Below are positions 1 to 11,500 of a DNA stretch of 64,000 bases, piece after piece (positions within the stretch are counted from its first letter, which is position 1; every line of letters begins with the position of its first letter). The stretch lies in contig CAJFCV020000004.1 in assembly GCA_904066235.2 (NCBI GenBank), positions 8,680,001-8,744,000 on the forward strand. The letters run 5' to 3'. The notes beneath the pieces are model-generated. The model was not told where the DNA came from, did no database searches, and saw only the letters and a program-made list of their open reading frames with translations. The DNA comes from Bursaphelenchus xylophilus (taxonomy: Eukaryota; Nematoda; Chromadorea; Rhabditida; Aphelenchoididae). The translations under genes and the position numbers were made by a program.

Positions 1-1036
1 CGCTTCAAACGTAATCGCTGACTCTCGGAAAAAACGAAGAATGGCGAAGAAATAGAGCGACGGAGGGAGAGAGACCTCTCAATTTTCCCCCCAGTGTTTC
101 TCCCTCATAAAAAGCTGAAACAAAAAGTTTTCTTCGGCATACCGGACGAAAAAGACTCAAAGAATTCTTTTTTTGGTATCCACGGAGTTTTGTTTCGGCT
201 CCCGTTTGCCTTGTTCCCAGTATTGGTGTTCCGAAATATGCGGGGAAAACTCGGTGGCAGTTATGAGGGAATTTGCGGCGGAATTATGGGGAGTTCCGCG
301 AATTTACGGGCAAATTCACATTTTTTGTTCCTTGTTTGGCTTTTTTTCTTGCTCCAGGCTATGTAGGTAAACAAGTTAAGTTAGGGCGGTTCTGGGAATG
401 AAATAATGTCCTTTGTGGAACATTTTTGTTTACTGGACATTTTGTTTCCGACTGGCAGTTACCTTTGTTTTGGGCCAGTTCTCAGTTAAGTTTTGAAGGT
501 TTTTTGACACAAAGAAACCCTCTATAATATTGAAAACGAAGCCAACTGTTCTTATTTTTTATGTGTCTTGTTATTTTTCATATGCGAAAATTACATTTTA
601 CACTAAATAACGCATCATTACCAGCTGAAAACTCTGTATTTCATGTATAAGAATCAATAACTTTTCTTCTGTACCTTGCTCTGGGCTAGCCCCTTTACTT
701 TCGTCCAAAATTTAATTCCTGCCAAAAGACAATTTCACCTGGACATAGCGAAGTAGACAGCGGATGACCTGAAGCATTAAGCTTAGCATAGTGGCTAAAC
801 ATCCTCTCAGAATTTCATAGACAAGCCAGAAATCCGTAAGAATGTAAAATTTTCTGAAGCTTTGGTCCTCAAAATTTCGAAGATCCCGTAGAGTTTGAAA
901 CTCGTTGAGTAAACGATGACTTACGGTTAATGGGATTATACTACCTTGTCATTTGTTATTTTACAAAGATTTTTATATTGTTCCCAATTGAGTTCTTTCT
1001 AAAATTATAAAAATATAAATATAAAAAGTATACAAA

Positions 1037-1061
1037 TTGCTATGGACAGTGTCCATAGCAA
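1037..1061. repeat. Perfect 11-bp-stem hairpin
   Basis: Arms TTGCTATGGAC (1037-1047) and GTCCATAGCAA (1051-1061) are exact reverse complements around the 3-base spacer AGT. It could be a symmetrical protein-binding site or the remnant of a small inverted-repeat element. Nothing around it identifies a role. Confidence 0.6.
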
Positions 1062-1185
1062 CGTTCCAACCCACCTCATTATATTTTAATTAAACTAAAC
1101 TCTTACTGACTTCTTGATCAGGGCTTTTTTTCCTTCCCTCTTTGGTTATGATGAACATCGGCTTTGGTAGTACCATTAAATTTTG

Positions 1186-1225
1186 CTTGTCCAGACCACT
1201 CTTGACCCAGCGTGGTCTAGACAAG
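1186..1225. repeat. Hairpin with 14-bp arms
   Basis: Arms 1186-1199 (CTTGTCCAGACCAC) and 1212-1225 (GTGGTCTAGACAAG) pair with a single mismatch around a 12-base loop. It lies about 125 bases downstream of the other hairpin, in sequence with no sign of coding. Function unknown. Confidence 0.55.
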
Positions 1226-2651
1226 ACATCAACAGAATTTATGCTATCACCGTTCCGCTGGGATCAAGATACTCGAAGCAAGGCGTACAGAAGTTCAACA
1301 AAATGAAGAAAAATAACAAAAGTCGTAATCCGATTAATAAAAACTGTCATACAAAGATCTAAGCTTTTTTTAAGACCGCAAATTTATGTCCAAGGCCTAC
1401 CTGACGCGTCGATACGGTTTATTGCCTCTTTTGCCTGCCGAAATCGATCCGTTTTTACGGCGTTGCTTCGTTTTTGTTGCTCAATATGGATTAGATCGAT
1501 CCGAGGAAAAGCGGTGCCTTCTTGAAAAAAATGTTGCTTTTAGACCACAGCTATGTGACATTTTTAATTAGGACTCATTAGTTTTTTGGGTGGGAATTTT
1601 GAAATTGAATTCGTAACACTAGGAAGTACAGGAAGTTTGGGAGGAAGTAACGGGGACTGATAAATTGAGTGGTTTTTGAGATTTTTGGCCATGAAATGCG
1701 GTTTATAAGTTTTTGTAACCAGAAGAACCATAAAATTCGGCCCGCTGATGCTGCCAAAACTTGCCGCAAGGAGACAATGTAACCTGTTTTTAACATATTT
1801 TTTTGACTTGCATTTTGCGTAATACGCTGACCGTTTTAGCTTTTTTCTCAAAATTTTACGAAGCTCTGAGCAAGATCTCCTAACGATCAAATAAATCTCA
1901 AATTTATGACTTTTTTAGTCAAAAAAAGCGATAAAGTTTCGGCTGAAGCCCAACAGAACAGTCTTTTGCCCTTAGGGTTTGCACTTTTTCCCGTCCATGT
2001 TGCCTCACAAAGGCGTTCCCGTTGCTCCTCCACACCTTTATCATATTTCTCTATTTTTGTACGCCCAAAGGCACAATTTTATTCTCATTTCCGTACATTC
2101 AGTAGATTTCCCCTCCTCTTTATTGTATTCGTCCACAGCCATCGCTAATTGAGTCCGTATGTTCCAACAAGCACATGCTAAAACTAAAAAAACTCTGTGG
2201 TCCGTTTTCTCCCCATTTTTCTCGTCGTGTGCACGCGTTTTTGGTTTCCACTTTTCTCGACTCGCCTGGGGGACAGTGCAACAAAAATCAAATACGTCTC
2301 TCGTTCAAACGTTTTCTCCGTTTCTCGTCTTCTTCGCCATTAATTTCAAGGGGTTTCAGACGAAGGTTTTCCACGATTACTAGGGGGTCATTCCAAAATA
2401 TAATCAGTGTAGTTTGCAATTTGGGAACAGAAGCTAGCGGGGGTGTTTGTGATTGTTATTCTAAGGTTAGAGGTAATCAATTACTGATAGAAGGGCGGCC
2501 ATGAAGAATATCTAAATTTTAACTTTTTTCTAATAGAAACTTTATTCAAAAATTCTCTTTCTCTCGTTCGAATTTAACAAAAAAATGTCAAACTCATTTT
2601 TTTGACTCACTGTTCTCCTCATTTCGTTATCATTAGGATCTCAACTACCCT

Positions 2652-2672
2652 GGCAAAGCGTGAGCTAAAATT
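2652..2672 (-). repeat. Copy of dispersed TTTTAGCTC(R)CGCTTTGC motif
   Basis: Read on the minus strand this is the same short string found at 31601-31617, 42276-42295 and 58027-58045. See the entry at 58027 for the shared flanking sequence. Confidence 0.4.
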
Positions 2673-5410
2673 TTTTTATTCCCCGACCGCTCGCGTTCGC
2701 AGAAAATTCGTTTGCTTCTCTCACGAACCACAAACTCGAGCCATGTTAAAAATTCTACAGATTCTCCTGACTGATGACTAAAACTATATCCGTCTGTTTT
2801 CGCGACAAATCCGTTTCCTTCACCGATCATATGCTTGTTGTCCGGGAGCTCACCAAAACTTCGGTCTCTTCCCCTATTCACAAAGCAAAGCCTTTTTGAT
2901 TTGTACCAAACAGTCTGTGTGGAAAACCGAGCACAACCTCAGATTGGCTCATTTAAACTATGTATATCCATTTTCACGTCGATACAACTGTTCTGTCTCT
3001 TCGATTAAACGTATTTATAGAGCGCTTTTATCCATTTTGGCTTAATATTTATTTCGTGATATTTAACTGTTTCTTGATGCGTATGACATACCAAGAGGTT
3101 CTGATCATAATTTTCCCTCAACCGGTAATCTCAGATTAAAGCCAAGGGAAAAACTGCATGAGATGTTCCAAGGGGTTGGAGTTTTTAATTTCTTATTCAT
3201 TTGTTCGATGAACGTACGTATTAAACGTTTATCGTATTATCCGTCGTCCAGTTCGAAATCGTAAGCCTTTTTTCTTCAAGGGTTGGTCGAGAAAAGGCTT
3301 ATAGAGAAGGTAAAATACGGGTTTTTTGAGATCGCCTCAAATTTTTTCCCTTTTCGAAAATACTTATGCCTTGAGAAGCGACAGCTTCCAAGACTTTTTA
3401 GACATAGTTATTGCCTATTTTAGCCCAAAATTTGAGAAGAATTAAGCTGCAGACCTTTTACCGTATATCTATAATATGTCTGCATCCCCCTTTTTTGTTT
3501 CATGTTTATTAATTTTCCAAAGATCACTTTTGTAAAATACAACATCTACATCAACTCTAGACTCCACCTAACCTACTGTCTCATCAAAAATGCCATTGTA
3601 TTGGGGCGATAAAACGTTGAAAACAAAACGCAGTTCAGAATCTCCATCACAGCAGGTCGGGATTCCGGGAATTCGTCTGTTTATCCCTTCAAACCTCTGT
3701 AGGCCATTAATAATTTATCGGGAGGGATGAACTGCAAAAGAGCAGTCATTTTTAGCAGTTTCCGACATTCTGCGAAATGTTTTGAAGACTTTTTCTACAC
3801 CGGAGAGCTCCGGGATTAGAGGCGGACCGGGCCACCTTTTGTTGCGTTCAACCCACAGAGATTAGCATACATGCCAGAGGGCCAGCCAAACGCGAGTTCG
3901 GCGGATTAATCCTTGTTTTGTTTTTGGCTTCAAAGTTTTGGCGACTGTTGGTTTTGAGAATGTTGCTGAGAGCTTTTGAGGGAAGGAAAGGGTCTCACAG
4001 TTATTCGATGAAGTTTACAGACAATTGCGTTGTTTTCTCGTGGTATGTGGGTAGGAAGATTACATAATAAATAACCGTAATTTGCTGAACTATTGAAAGG
4101 TCAGGTCTTTCTTCCGGACCCTAAGATTTGATTTATATTGTATTTAAATGATGCTTGATTAACTCGTACTGGTCTCGCGTGACACTGGGATTGGCACCAA
4201 ACTTGGCGTGCATGTTTTCTCTAGGCTATACAGTGTTGTTAGACTTTTATTTCCTGCCAAGGATAAAGTCCTTAGTCATCTCCTAAGTAAGGTACTAAAA
4301 GACCATCTACGAACATGCAGCGTCTTTTGGATTAGTCACAAATCGTAGTGTGTGCTCGAGGTTAAAAAAAGATTTATTAAAATGTTATAAACGGTTCTTT
4401 GATACAGAGTTTGTGTGTTAAACTTCATGAAATATAAACGGTTCTAGCAAAATGAGTGGGAAAGTGTCGTTCTACGCTACGGCTGGCACTAAGATTTTAT
4501 CGACTAAAATACAGACTGGATAGCATGGTTTCGTCGGGATCTTTTGCACGGCTTTCCAGAGGCCGAAGATGTTTTACTGAGTGCTATTAAAAATGGTTTT
4601 TCTCTGGCCATCTCTCCTCATTTGTATGTGTTCTATGAATTTCCCATTTTTAGCAATTTCTTGTACCGTATTTTACCGCGATTTCTTATCCAACAGTCAC
4701 ACATTTTTAATCTTTTCAAATTTTCAGGAACTTCCTCAAAATCCAATCGACCCAAACTCGACTTTTCTTACATTTTCCAAGAGTTTTACCACGAAATTTT
4801 TAAATCCCTTTGACTCCGACCTTGTAAGACAATGGGACTTTGGTCTTGGAACTGTTTACTCGCTTCCTGCCGGCCTCCTAAAAACTAATCGAAATGCAAA
4901 CAGCCTTCAACGTGTGGGTGGCTACTATACGCCCATGCATGAGAGTGTTTGAACATAAGTATCTGAAATGAATAGTACAGTGTGTCTCTAAATTATGAGT
5001 CATTACCGCCTCCGAATTCAAGTTATTTATAGGCTAAAAATGTTTTGATTTAATTTCAATGACGATTACAGCTTTTCTCGTGTCTTGTTTTTGAACAATA
5101 TTTTAACAAAATTATTGTATAGCCAAGTGGAAAGTTTTGGGTTAAACCGGCTCAAAAATAGTCAAATTACGGCCCTCAATGAAACAATCTGATTTACGAT
5201 TTAACGCAATTTAGTAGCACTGTGATGTTTACTAACGGGAAAATGCAAAAACAATCATCTTTGAGCAATGACGCTTCTTGTTTTACAATTTTTTGGAGGA
5301 CTCAATCTTAAACGAAGTAATCATATTCTAAAACGGTCATTGTCTTCGTGATATGGCTCTTATTTGGACTTCAGTCCACACAGAAAAAACGCAGAGGACT
5401 TTAGAACCAG

Positions 5411-6233
5411 GGGGATGTTTCACGTACAAAAGGGCACTAACTTGAGTTAGCGGCATCACGCAAAAAGAGGAGAGAGCAGAGAAAAAGAGGAGTGGTAACT
5501 TGAGTGATCCCTCTTCTTTTTGATTGGCGAATCGGGCGACTTTTTATGGACTTGGCCGGACATTTTAGGCCATAACTTTTGATACAGTGGACCAATTTAC
5601 GCCCTTCCAAAAAAATATTAATGCTGGCGGTACACAGAATATACACATATAAATTTGTAAATTTTCCTTTTAAATTATGCAAATCATATGCAAATTTTTC
5701 TCTTGGTATTTAGGAAGCAAGATACGGAAAATTTTTTGGTACTATCATATTCAGCGTGGTCCCAGCTTTAAAACTTTCTTAAAAATTTGCAAATTGGTTT
5801 ACTGTGACAAAAGTTATGACCAAAAGATTCTCGCCCACTGTTGCGCGGGCCATTACTCCTGATACAGTATACCAATTTACACCCTTCAAAAAACCCTTTG
5901 ATGCTGAGAGCGTAACAAACATGTCCATATAAAGATTTTAATAAAAGACGAGCTTTAAGATACCAAGACAAAAATTTGCATATAATTTGCATAATTTAGA
6001 AGAAAAATTTACAAATTTAAATCCATCGATTCTGTGTACCACCAGCATTAATATTTTTTTGGAAGGGCGCAAATTGGTCCACTGTATCAAAAGTTATGGA
6101 GCAAAATGTGCGGTCAAAGTCGATAAAAAGTCAGGTCACTCGAGTTACCACTCCTCTTTTTCTCTGCTCTCTCCGCTTTTTCTGTGATGCCGCTAACTCG
6201 AGTTAGTGCCCCTTTTGTACGTGAAACATCCCC
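5411..6233. mobile_element. 823-bp palindromic foldback/MITE-like element
   Basis: The ends are inverted repeats starting GGGGATGTTTCACGTACA on the left and, reversed, on the right. Similarity continues for roughly 270 bases on each side. The inner part is also inverted-repetitive: the block starting ATGCAAATCATATGCAAAT at 5677 matches the reverse complement of 5940-5992. The whole element is therefore one imperfect palindrome centred near 5835. A core of the type AATTGGTCCACTGTATC followed by AAAGTTATG occurs four times, in alternating orientation. Both edges are flanked by CAG, a possible 3-bp target-site duplication, though this could be chance. No transposase is encoded. Confidence is high for the inverted structure and lower for its classification. 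Confidence 0.75.
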
Positions 6234-6234
6234 C

Positions 6235-7375
6235 AGCAACTACTAAACTTACTTATTTATAGAGATTAACTTACATTGTACTAGGATTCTGTTCGTAGTT
6301 CCAAGTCTCGCTACTTCCCTAAGCCCTATCTCCAAATTAATGCAAATCTCTAAGTTGCTCTCGACAGTCAGTTTTAACAAGCCATCGAAATACTGAAGAA
6401 CACGCGATAACTGTTTACTCGTCGTTTTAATCCCCAACGTATCTGGTCTACTCTTACTATTGTGGGAGGAGGTGAAAGCCCAAGGTCATGAGACTCTCTA
6501 CTCTCGCTTTTTCCGGTGTTAACGTTGGTTTACCTTTTTTTTGGAAGTTTGTGATGACTAAGGATTCTGGGAAGGATGTGAAAAATGATGTCATTTATTC
6601 GAAGTGGAAAATTTTACAATTTGTTTATCATAGCCGGAAAAGTGGGAGATTATGGGGGTGGGATGGGCTTGGGATTTAGATTATAAAGGATGTGCTAGGC
6701 ATCAGATATGTGGATTTAGAAAGTAGCGACTGATGACACTGAAGTTTTGATTTTGGGGTTTTATTGTCTTTCAAATGATTTTGATTCGAAAAAAAACCCT
6801 CGGACTGTTAGCCTCCGCAAAAATCCGTTTCTTTAATGAGCCCCGCACATGTGGCGGACATCGGTAATCGCCCAGTTAACTAAGCTAATAAATTTACCGT
6901 AAAAAACGCCGCGTGTGATCGATAGGTGATCGTGAAGATGACAGAGTTGTGGGTATGCGATTCTTCAAAGGATTTTGTGGGTTTTAATGGCTGTTACTTC
7001 TCTGTTTTTGCTTCGGCTTTCCTTTGAGGGAGCTTTGATTAAAACTTGAGGGTAAAGAAAGGGTTTGAGTAGTTTTGCTAGTGATACTGCTACTGTTTAC
7101 AGGCGCTGCGCTCTAGATTAAGTTTGAATCCTGAGGCTTAAAAAAGTATTGAGAAATTGTTGAAAGTGGCTCTTAATGCTAGAACAAAGCTATCGGCAGT
7201 TTTCTCCTTCTATTGCCTTATCTTGAACTCACAACAAAGTATGGTAAGATGATACCAGAAGAAGATGACGGCTTCTGAACCAATCTTCAACTATGCCCTC
7301 TCAAGTGCTCCGCTTTCTTCCCTTCCCTCCATTTTTTCTTCCCCTGGACCCCTCTCCCTTCTATCCAGCCCAATA
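6235..7375. other. Intergenic, no feature seen
   Basis: I see no coding exons, RNA genes or repeats that I can support between the palindromic element and the mariner insertion. Confidence 0.5.
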
Positions 7376-7377
7376 TA

Positions 7378-8592
7378 TTAGGTTGGGACGAAAGTTTTCC
7401 CCTTAATTTTTGGGGAAAGTTATGGAAGTTGTGGAACTTCCTGGAAAGTTCTATCATGTGACTATGTAAGGGTGACTTGATAGCATATAGACTGATATGT
7501 AACTTGTCCCCATAGCGCTCTCCAAACGTGGAAAAAATTCCGTCCCAAAGTTGCTGTTTCGATGCGTAAAATTTTAAAACTATCGCAGAATACCAAAACC
7601 CATGGAAGATATAACCGAAATCTAGGATGTTATAGGCAAGGACGTCCTCTTTTATGGTGTGGCCAAGTATTGGTTCCAGAGGTTCAAAAAAGGAGTTAGA
7701 CGACCAAGTTCTGGCGGCCATCTGAGATAGATGATGACGCCCTAAAAGGCTTAATCGTGAGCTATCCCAAATTGCCATTACGTGAACTTGGAGAGCTCTT
7801 TGGGTTCTCCCATACTACCATTATGGACCATCTACATCGGTTGGGAAAAGTGTGGAAGTGTGGTTAATTTGTTCCGCACGAACTTTCGAAGTCACGGCTT
7901 ATACTGTTGCTCCTAATTTTTGTCGTACCGCCGCACGCTGACTTGGCTGACCAATATCATTACAGGGAACCAGAAATGGGTGATGTATATAAACCATACC
8001 CGCAAGCTTCAGTAGCTTGAACCCGACCATCACGGTGAACCAACCCCAAAACCAAAATTCACCCAAAAAAGGTCATGTTCTGCGATTGGTGGACTTGTAT
8101 GGGAGGTATTTATTAGGAATGGCTCCCTGATGGTAAAACTGTCACCAAATAACATTATTATTGCCAGTTGGACCGCGTCGCCGAAAATGCTAGATAAAAG
8201 TGGAACATATGTTCCTCCTTCACGACAACGCCTGCTACCACATTGCAAAAATCGCGCGCAAAAAATTCAGGGAGAATGCATGGACTTTGCTGCCCTACCC
8301 ACACTACACCCCAGCCTTGGCACCTTCTGATTACCATTTGATCAGATCGCTAAGCTACCGTTTGGAAGATGTGCGGTTCGATTGTTTGGGGGACCTCAAA
8401 ACAGGTCTTTCTGACATTTTTTATTATAAATACCCCAGTTTTTAAGCTCGCCAATTGAATCCTTGTCGGAACGTTGGCAATACGTAGTGGATACCGACGG
8501 TGGATGTTATGTTTGGTTTCCCGTTACAACTGTCAAAATAAACTTGTTTGGAAAAAAACAAGAAAAAGGGGAAAACTTTCGTCCCAACCTAA
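7378..8592 (+). mobile_element. mariner-family transposon, complete ends, dead
   Basis: Near-perfect terminal inverted repeats begin TTAGGTTGGGACGAAAGTTT at 7378 and end with the reverse complement at 8592. Each is flanked by TA (7376-7377 and 8593-8594), the standard mariner target duplication. The 1,215-bp length is typical of a complete mariner. The interior carries a decayed transposase on the plus strand (separate entry). The intact termini and TA duplication suggest a fairly recent or slowly decaying insertion. Confidence 0.93.
7670..8450 (+). pseudogene. mariner transposase pseudogene
   Basis: Pieces of a mariner transposase can be followed through several frames. There is an N-terminal helix-turn-helix region with PLRELGELFG, then a linker resembling the WVPHEL motif, then TGNQKW, then an intact C-terminal catalytic piece with LHDNA and APSDYH. 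The second and third catalytic Asp residues are separated by 34 residues, the DD34D spacing of mariner. The first catalytic Asp, normally in a TGDEKW-type motif, is Asn here (codon at 7978-7980). In-frame stops and frameshifts interrupt the gene several times, so no functional enzyme can be made. It could still be mobilised in trans through its intact ends. The family call is secure. Confidence 0.9.
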
Positions 8593-11500
8593 TAATATTC
8601 ATAGTAGCACTATATATTCAAATATTTTATTAATTTTTGGGGCTTAATATTTCACTTTCCAGTACGACTGTTGCACGCACCTCACCTATTACTCATTAAA
8701 AACGCTTACAAACCCTTGCGAAACAGCGGCCGATAGGTGGAACGAAGTTAATTGCGGCCGGCCGTGAGAACGTTAACGGTGGAGTTTAGAGTCTGTGCGC
8801 GACTTCAGCAGGACTTCAACAGGTCTTTCTGGGTGGGAAAAAAAAGAGAAACAGAAACGAATTGTTTGAGGGCTGGAAATTCGCGGCCGATATCAAACAA
8901 ACGGTATGGAACGGGAACAAAAATGTGTTTGACATTTCATTTACAGGATTAATAATTCATTGTAGTCGGGGAAAAGGGATCTCTGATAGAGAAAGAAATC
9001 TTTTTTGACACATGAAAATGTAGCTGCGGCTTTTTTGGACATCCAAAAAAGTCTTCGTATCATGTTACATCGGAGATTCGTAGTAAGTGGAATTGAAATT
9101 GTAGGGCGCTGACGTCATAAACGTATTTTCAAGATTCTCTGTGGAGTAAGATAATGGCTTTTTGAGAAAATAGGGTCAATTTTTAATCCGGAAATTTCTT
9201 ACAATTAGACATGTATTCGGGTCTCTATGGAACTATTAAAAAGCCAAAGACATAAAAAAGAAATGAATAGGTTGATTTTTGAACCTCAAGCCCTATAGAA
9301 ATTTCTACAAGTGTTGTCTTTGACCAACAGCCTACTCTATGATCGAGGCTTAGGCGATGTTTCGTCGAAAAGTCCAAAATATGCCCTAAGTTTGCTGAAA
9401 ATTGGCTTTTCTGTCCAAAACCCTCTAAACATCTTAATTTTGTCTTGAATTTACTGCAGTTACGCTCAGCGCCTTGTCTCACCATGAACTTTTCAATTCT
9501 CCCCCTTCTTCGCCGATCAGATTACGGTAGCCGTGGCTTCGACCGGTTTAAGCACCTTTTTGTTCGACTTCCCGAAATAGGGGCGCTACGGTAGACTACA
9601 GAACGATTTTTTGCGGTGGAAAAAAACGAACAGAGATTATGGTAGGCTCCATTCTTTTACTAGTCCTTTAGTACGTACATTTTTTTACGAAAAGAGTTTT
9701 TGTAAACTGAACCTTTTCGTTGGGTGATAGTTTTTGTTACAACGTAAATTCCGTTAAAATTTGACTCGCAAGTTCCCGGAATTTCAGATAATCTCCCTTG
9801 AGACCCCTTTTCTTACCCATGTTATTGCGTGCCTACGCATAAATGTCTATAATACATTGTTTGATGCTCTTACTAGAATTACCGCGGTCTGAACAAGGCA
9901 AAATTACCTTCGCATGGTTATATTGCCCGAGGAACGTCATCAATTTGCCGCGAAAAGCGCGGGTTTTGTGGTTTAGCCAGCGAATTCCAAAGGTCACTCT
10001 TTTCCACTGCCTGAAAATGCTAATTACGTTCATCGCTGTAGTCTAATATCGGAATTTAAAACATATTTATACTCGTACTCTCAGACGTCTCCATCTCCCA
10101 TTACTTTTTAATGCACGAGGGCTGGAAAAGGGCACAAAAAGTTGTATCAAAGTACGAAACACTTTTTTACGTTGAAAACAAAAATTTTACCGGGAAATTC
10201 TGTACATTTGTATGAATTATTGTAGCCGTTTTCAAAGAATTTGTGGGCCGTTTTGTACATGATATGGTGGGAAAAGGGCAGGTTGTAATTTAATGAAATA
10301 TGCAAAAATCTTTACAGTTTTAGCACAAGTACGTAAACGTTGGGCGAAAGTACACATATCGCGCAAAATTTTGACGTTATCCAAACCCATCAGCGATGAC
10401 GGATTCCGGATTTTTTTTTGATTTTTAACGAGTGTCTAAGGATACTGTAAGAAAAATCGGAAAAGGAACAAAAGGTGACATCCCATAGAAAATTTGTGCA
10501 CTAAAAGATTCGAAAATTCGTCAGCGATGACCCATTTTCTAGGCGTTTTTCATAAGAACCGTCAACTTTGCAAGCTTTCAAAAAAATCACCGTATACTGA
10601 AACAAAAACCATTGGTTTTAAAAAACTTCTTTCCCAGCATCAAACTAAATGCCCCGCAGTAAATTAGGAGATCACAGACATTTCAAAAAACCATCTGACG
10701 AATTTCTTCGTGTTTTCCTAACAGCCACGTCACTTTCCGAAGTTGCAAATAAACAAATATCTTGTTGGCGGAAACACTTTACAACAAAAATCCACTGCTG
10801 CAATGGCGCGGTTTAGCGAATTCCGGAATGTTCAAAGTAATTTCCGCATCTTACTACACCCAGTATAGTAACAATGTGCAGGATTCCCCAAACACTTCAA
10901 TTAAAACCTCCCTTTGCTCCAAATTGCTCAAATTTTCCCCTACGAAGGGAAGTTTAACCTGTCCGGTGAACGTTGTAGTCCGAGGCCGGGGTTGTGCATT
11001 CTACCCTATATTATTCAACGCTTTTGTGTTCGCGGCGCATTGTCAATGTTCTGTGAGAACTTGTCTTCTGTTTTGTGAACGCAGGATTTCTTCCGTGTGT
11101 TTTGAGGTAAGGAAAAAATCTTTGGAGACTAACAAGCTACTTGGTCTTGTCTTCGAAAGGGGCGCAAGTTTTTGAAAATTGACATTTCGTCCAAAAAATT
11201 ATTGGAAAATCGTCTAAGCGCGCCCAATTGTTATGTATTCAAGAAAAATGTTGTAAAAATATACTGCGGCGGCCTAGAAATGTTTGTTTTCAATTTCTAG
11301 AAATAAACATATCATGATGACGGATTTTCAAGACGTATCTTGAAAATTTTATTTTTGAGATTTTTGGATTTGCAAGAAAAATTTTAATAAAATCTCCCTT
11401 GTCAGTGAAATTTTACTTTCCAATTACTGTACTTTCACCTACCATATTCCCGTCCCAATCCCTCCGCCCTCCTAATTCCCCCTAATTTCGCTCGTTTTGC

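Larger units (their letters stand above)
1..5410. other. Gene-free AT-rich stretch
   Basis: I find no convincing coding exons here. The open frames are short, mostly lack ATG starts, are rich in Phe/Leu/Lys from T and A runs, and do not join through splice sites into a longer product. Two hairpins (listed separately) and one copy of a short dispersed motif at 2652-2672 are the only structures I can point to. Confidence 0.6.

Noticed and set aside
10762..11175. 137-codon open frame in the desert
   Set aside because: It starts with TTG, has no recognisable domain and no splice partners.
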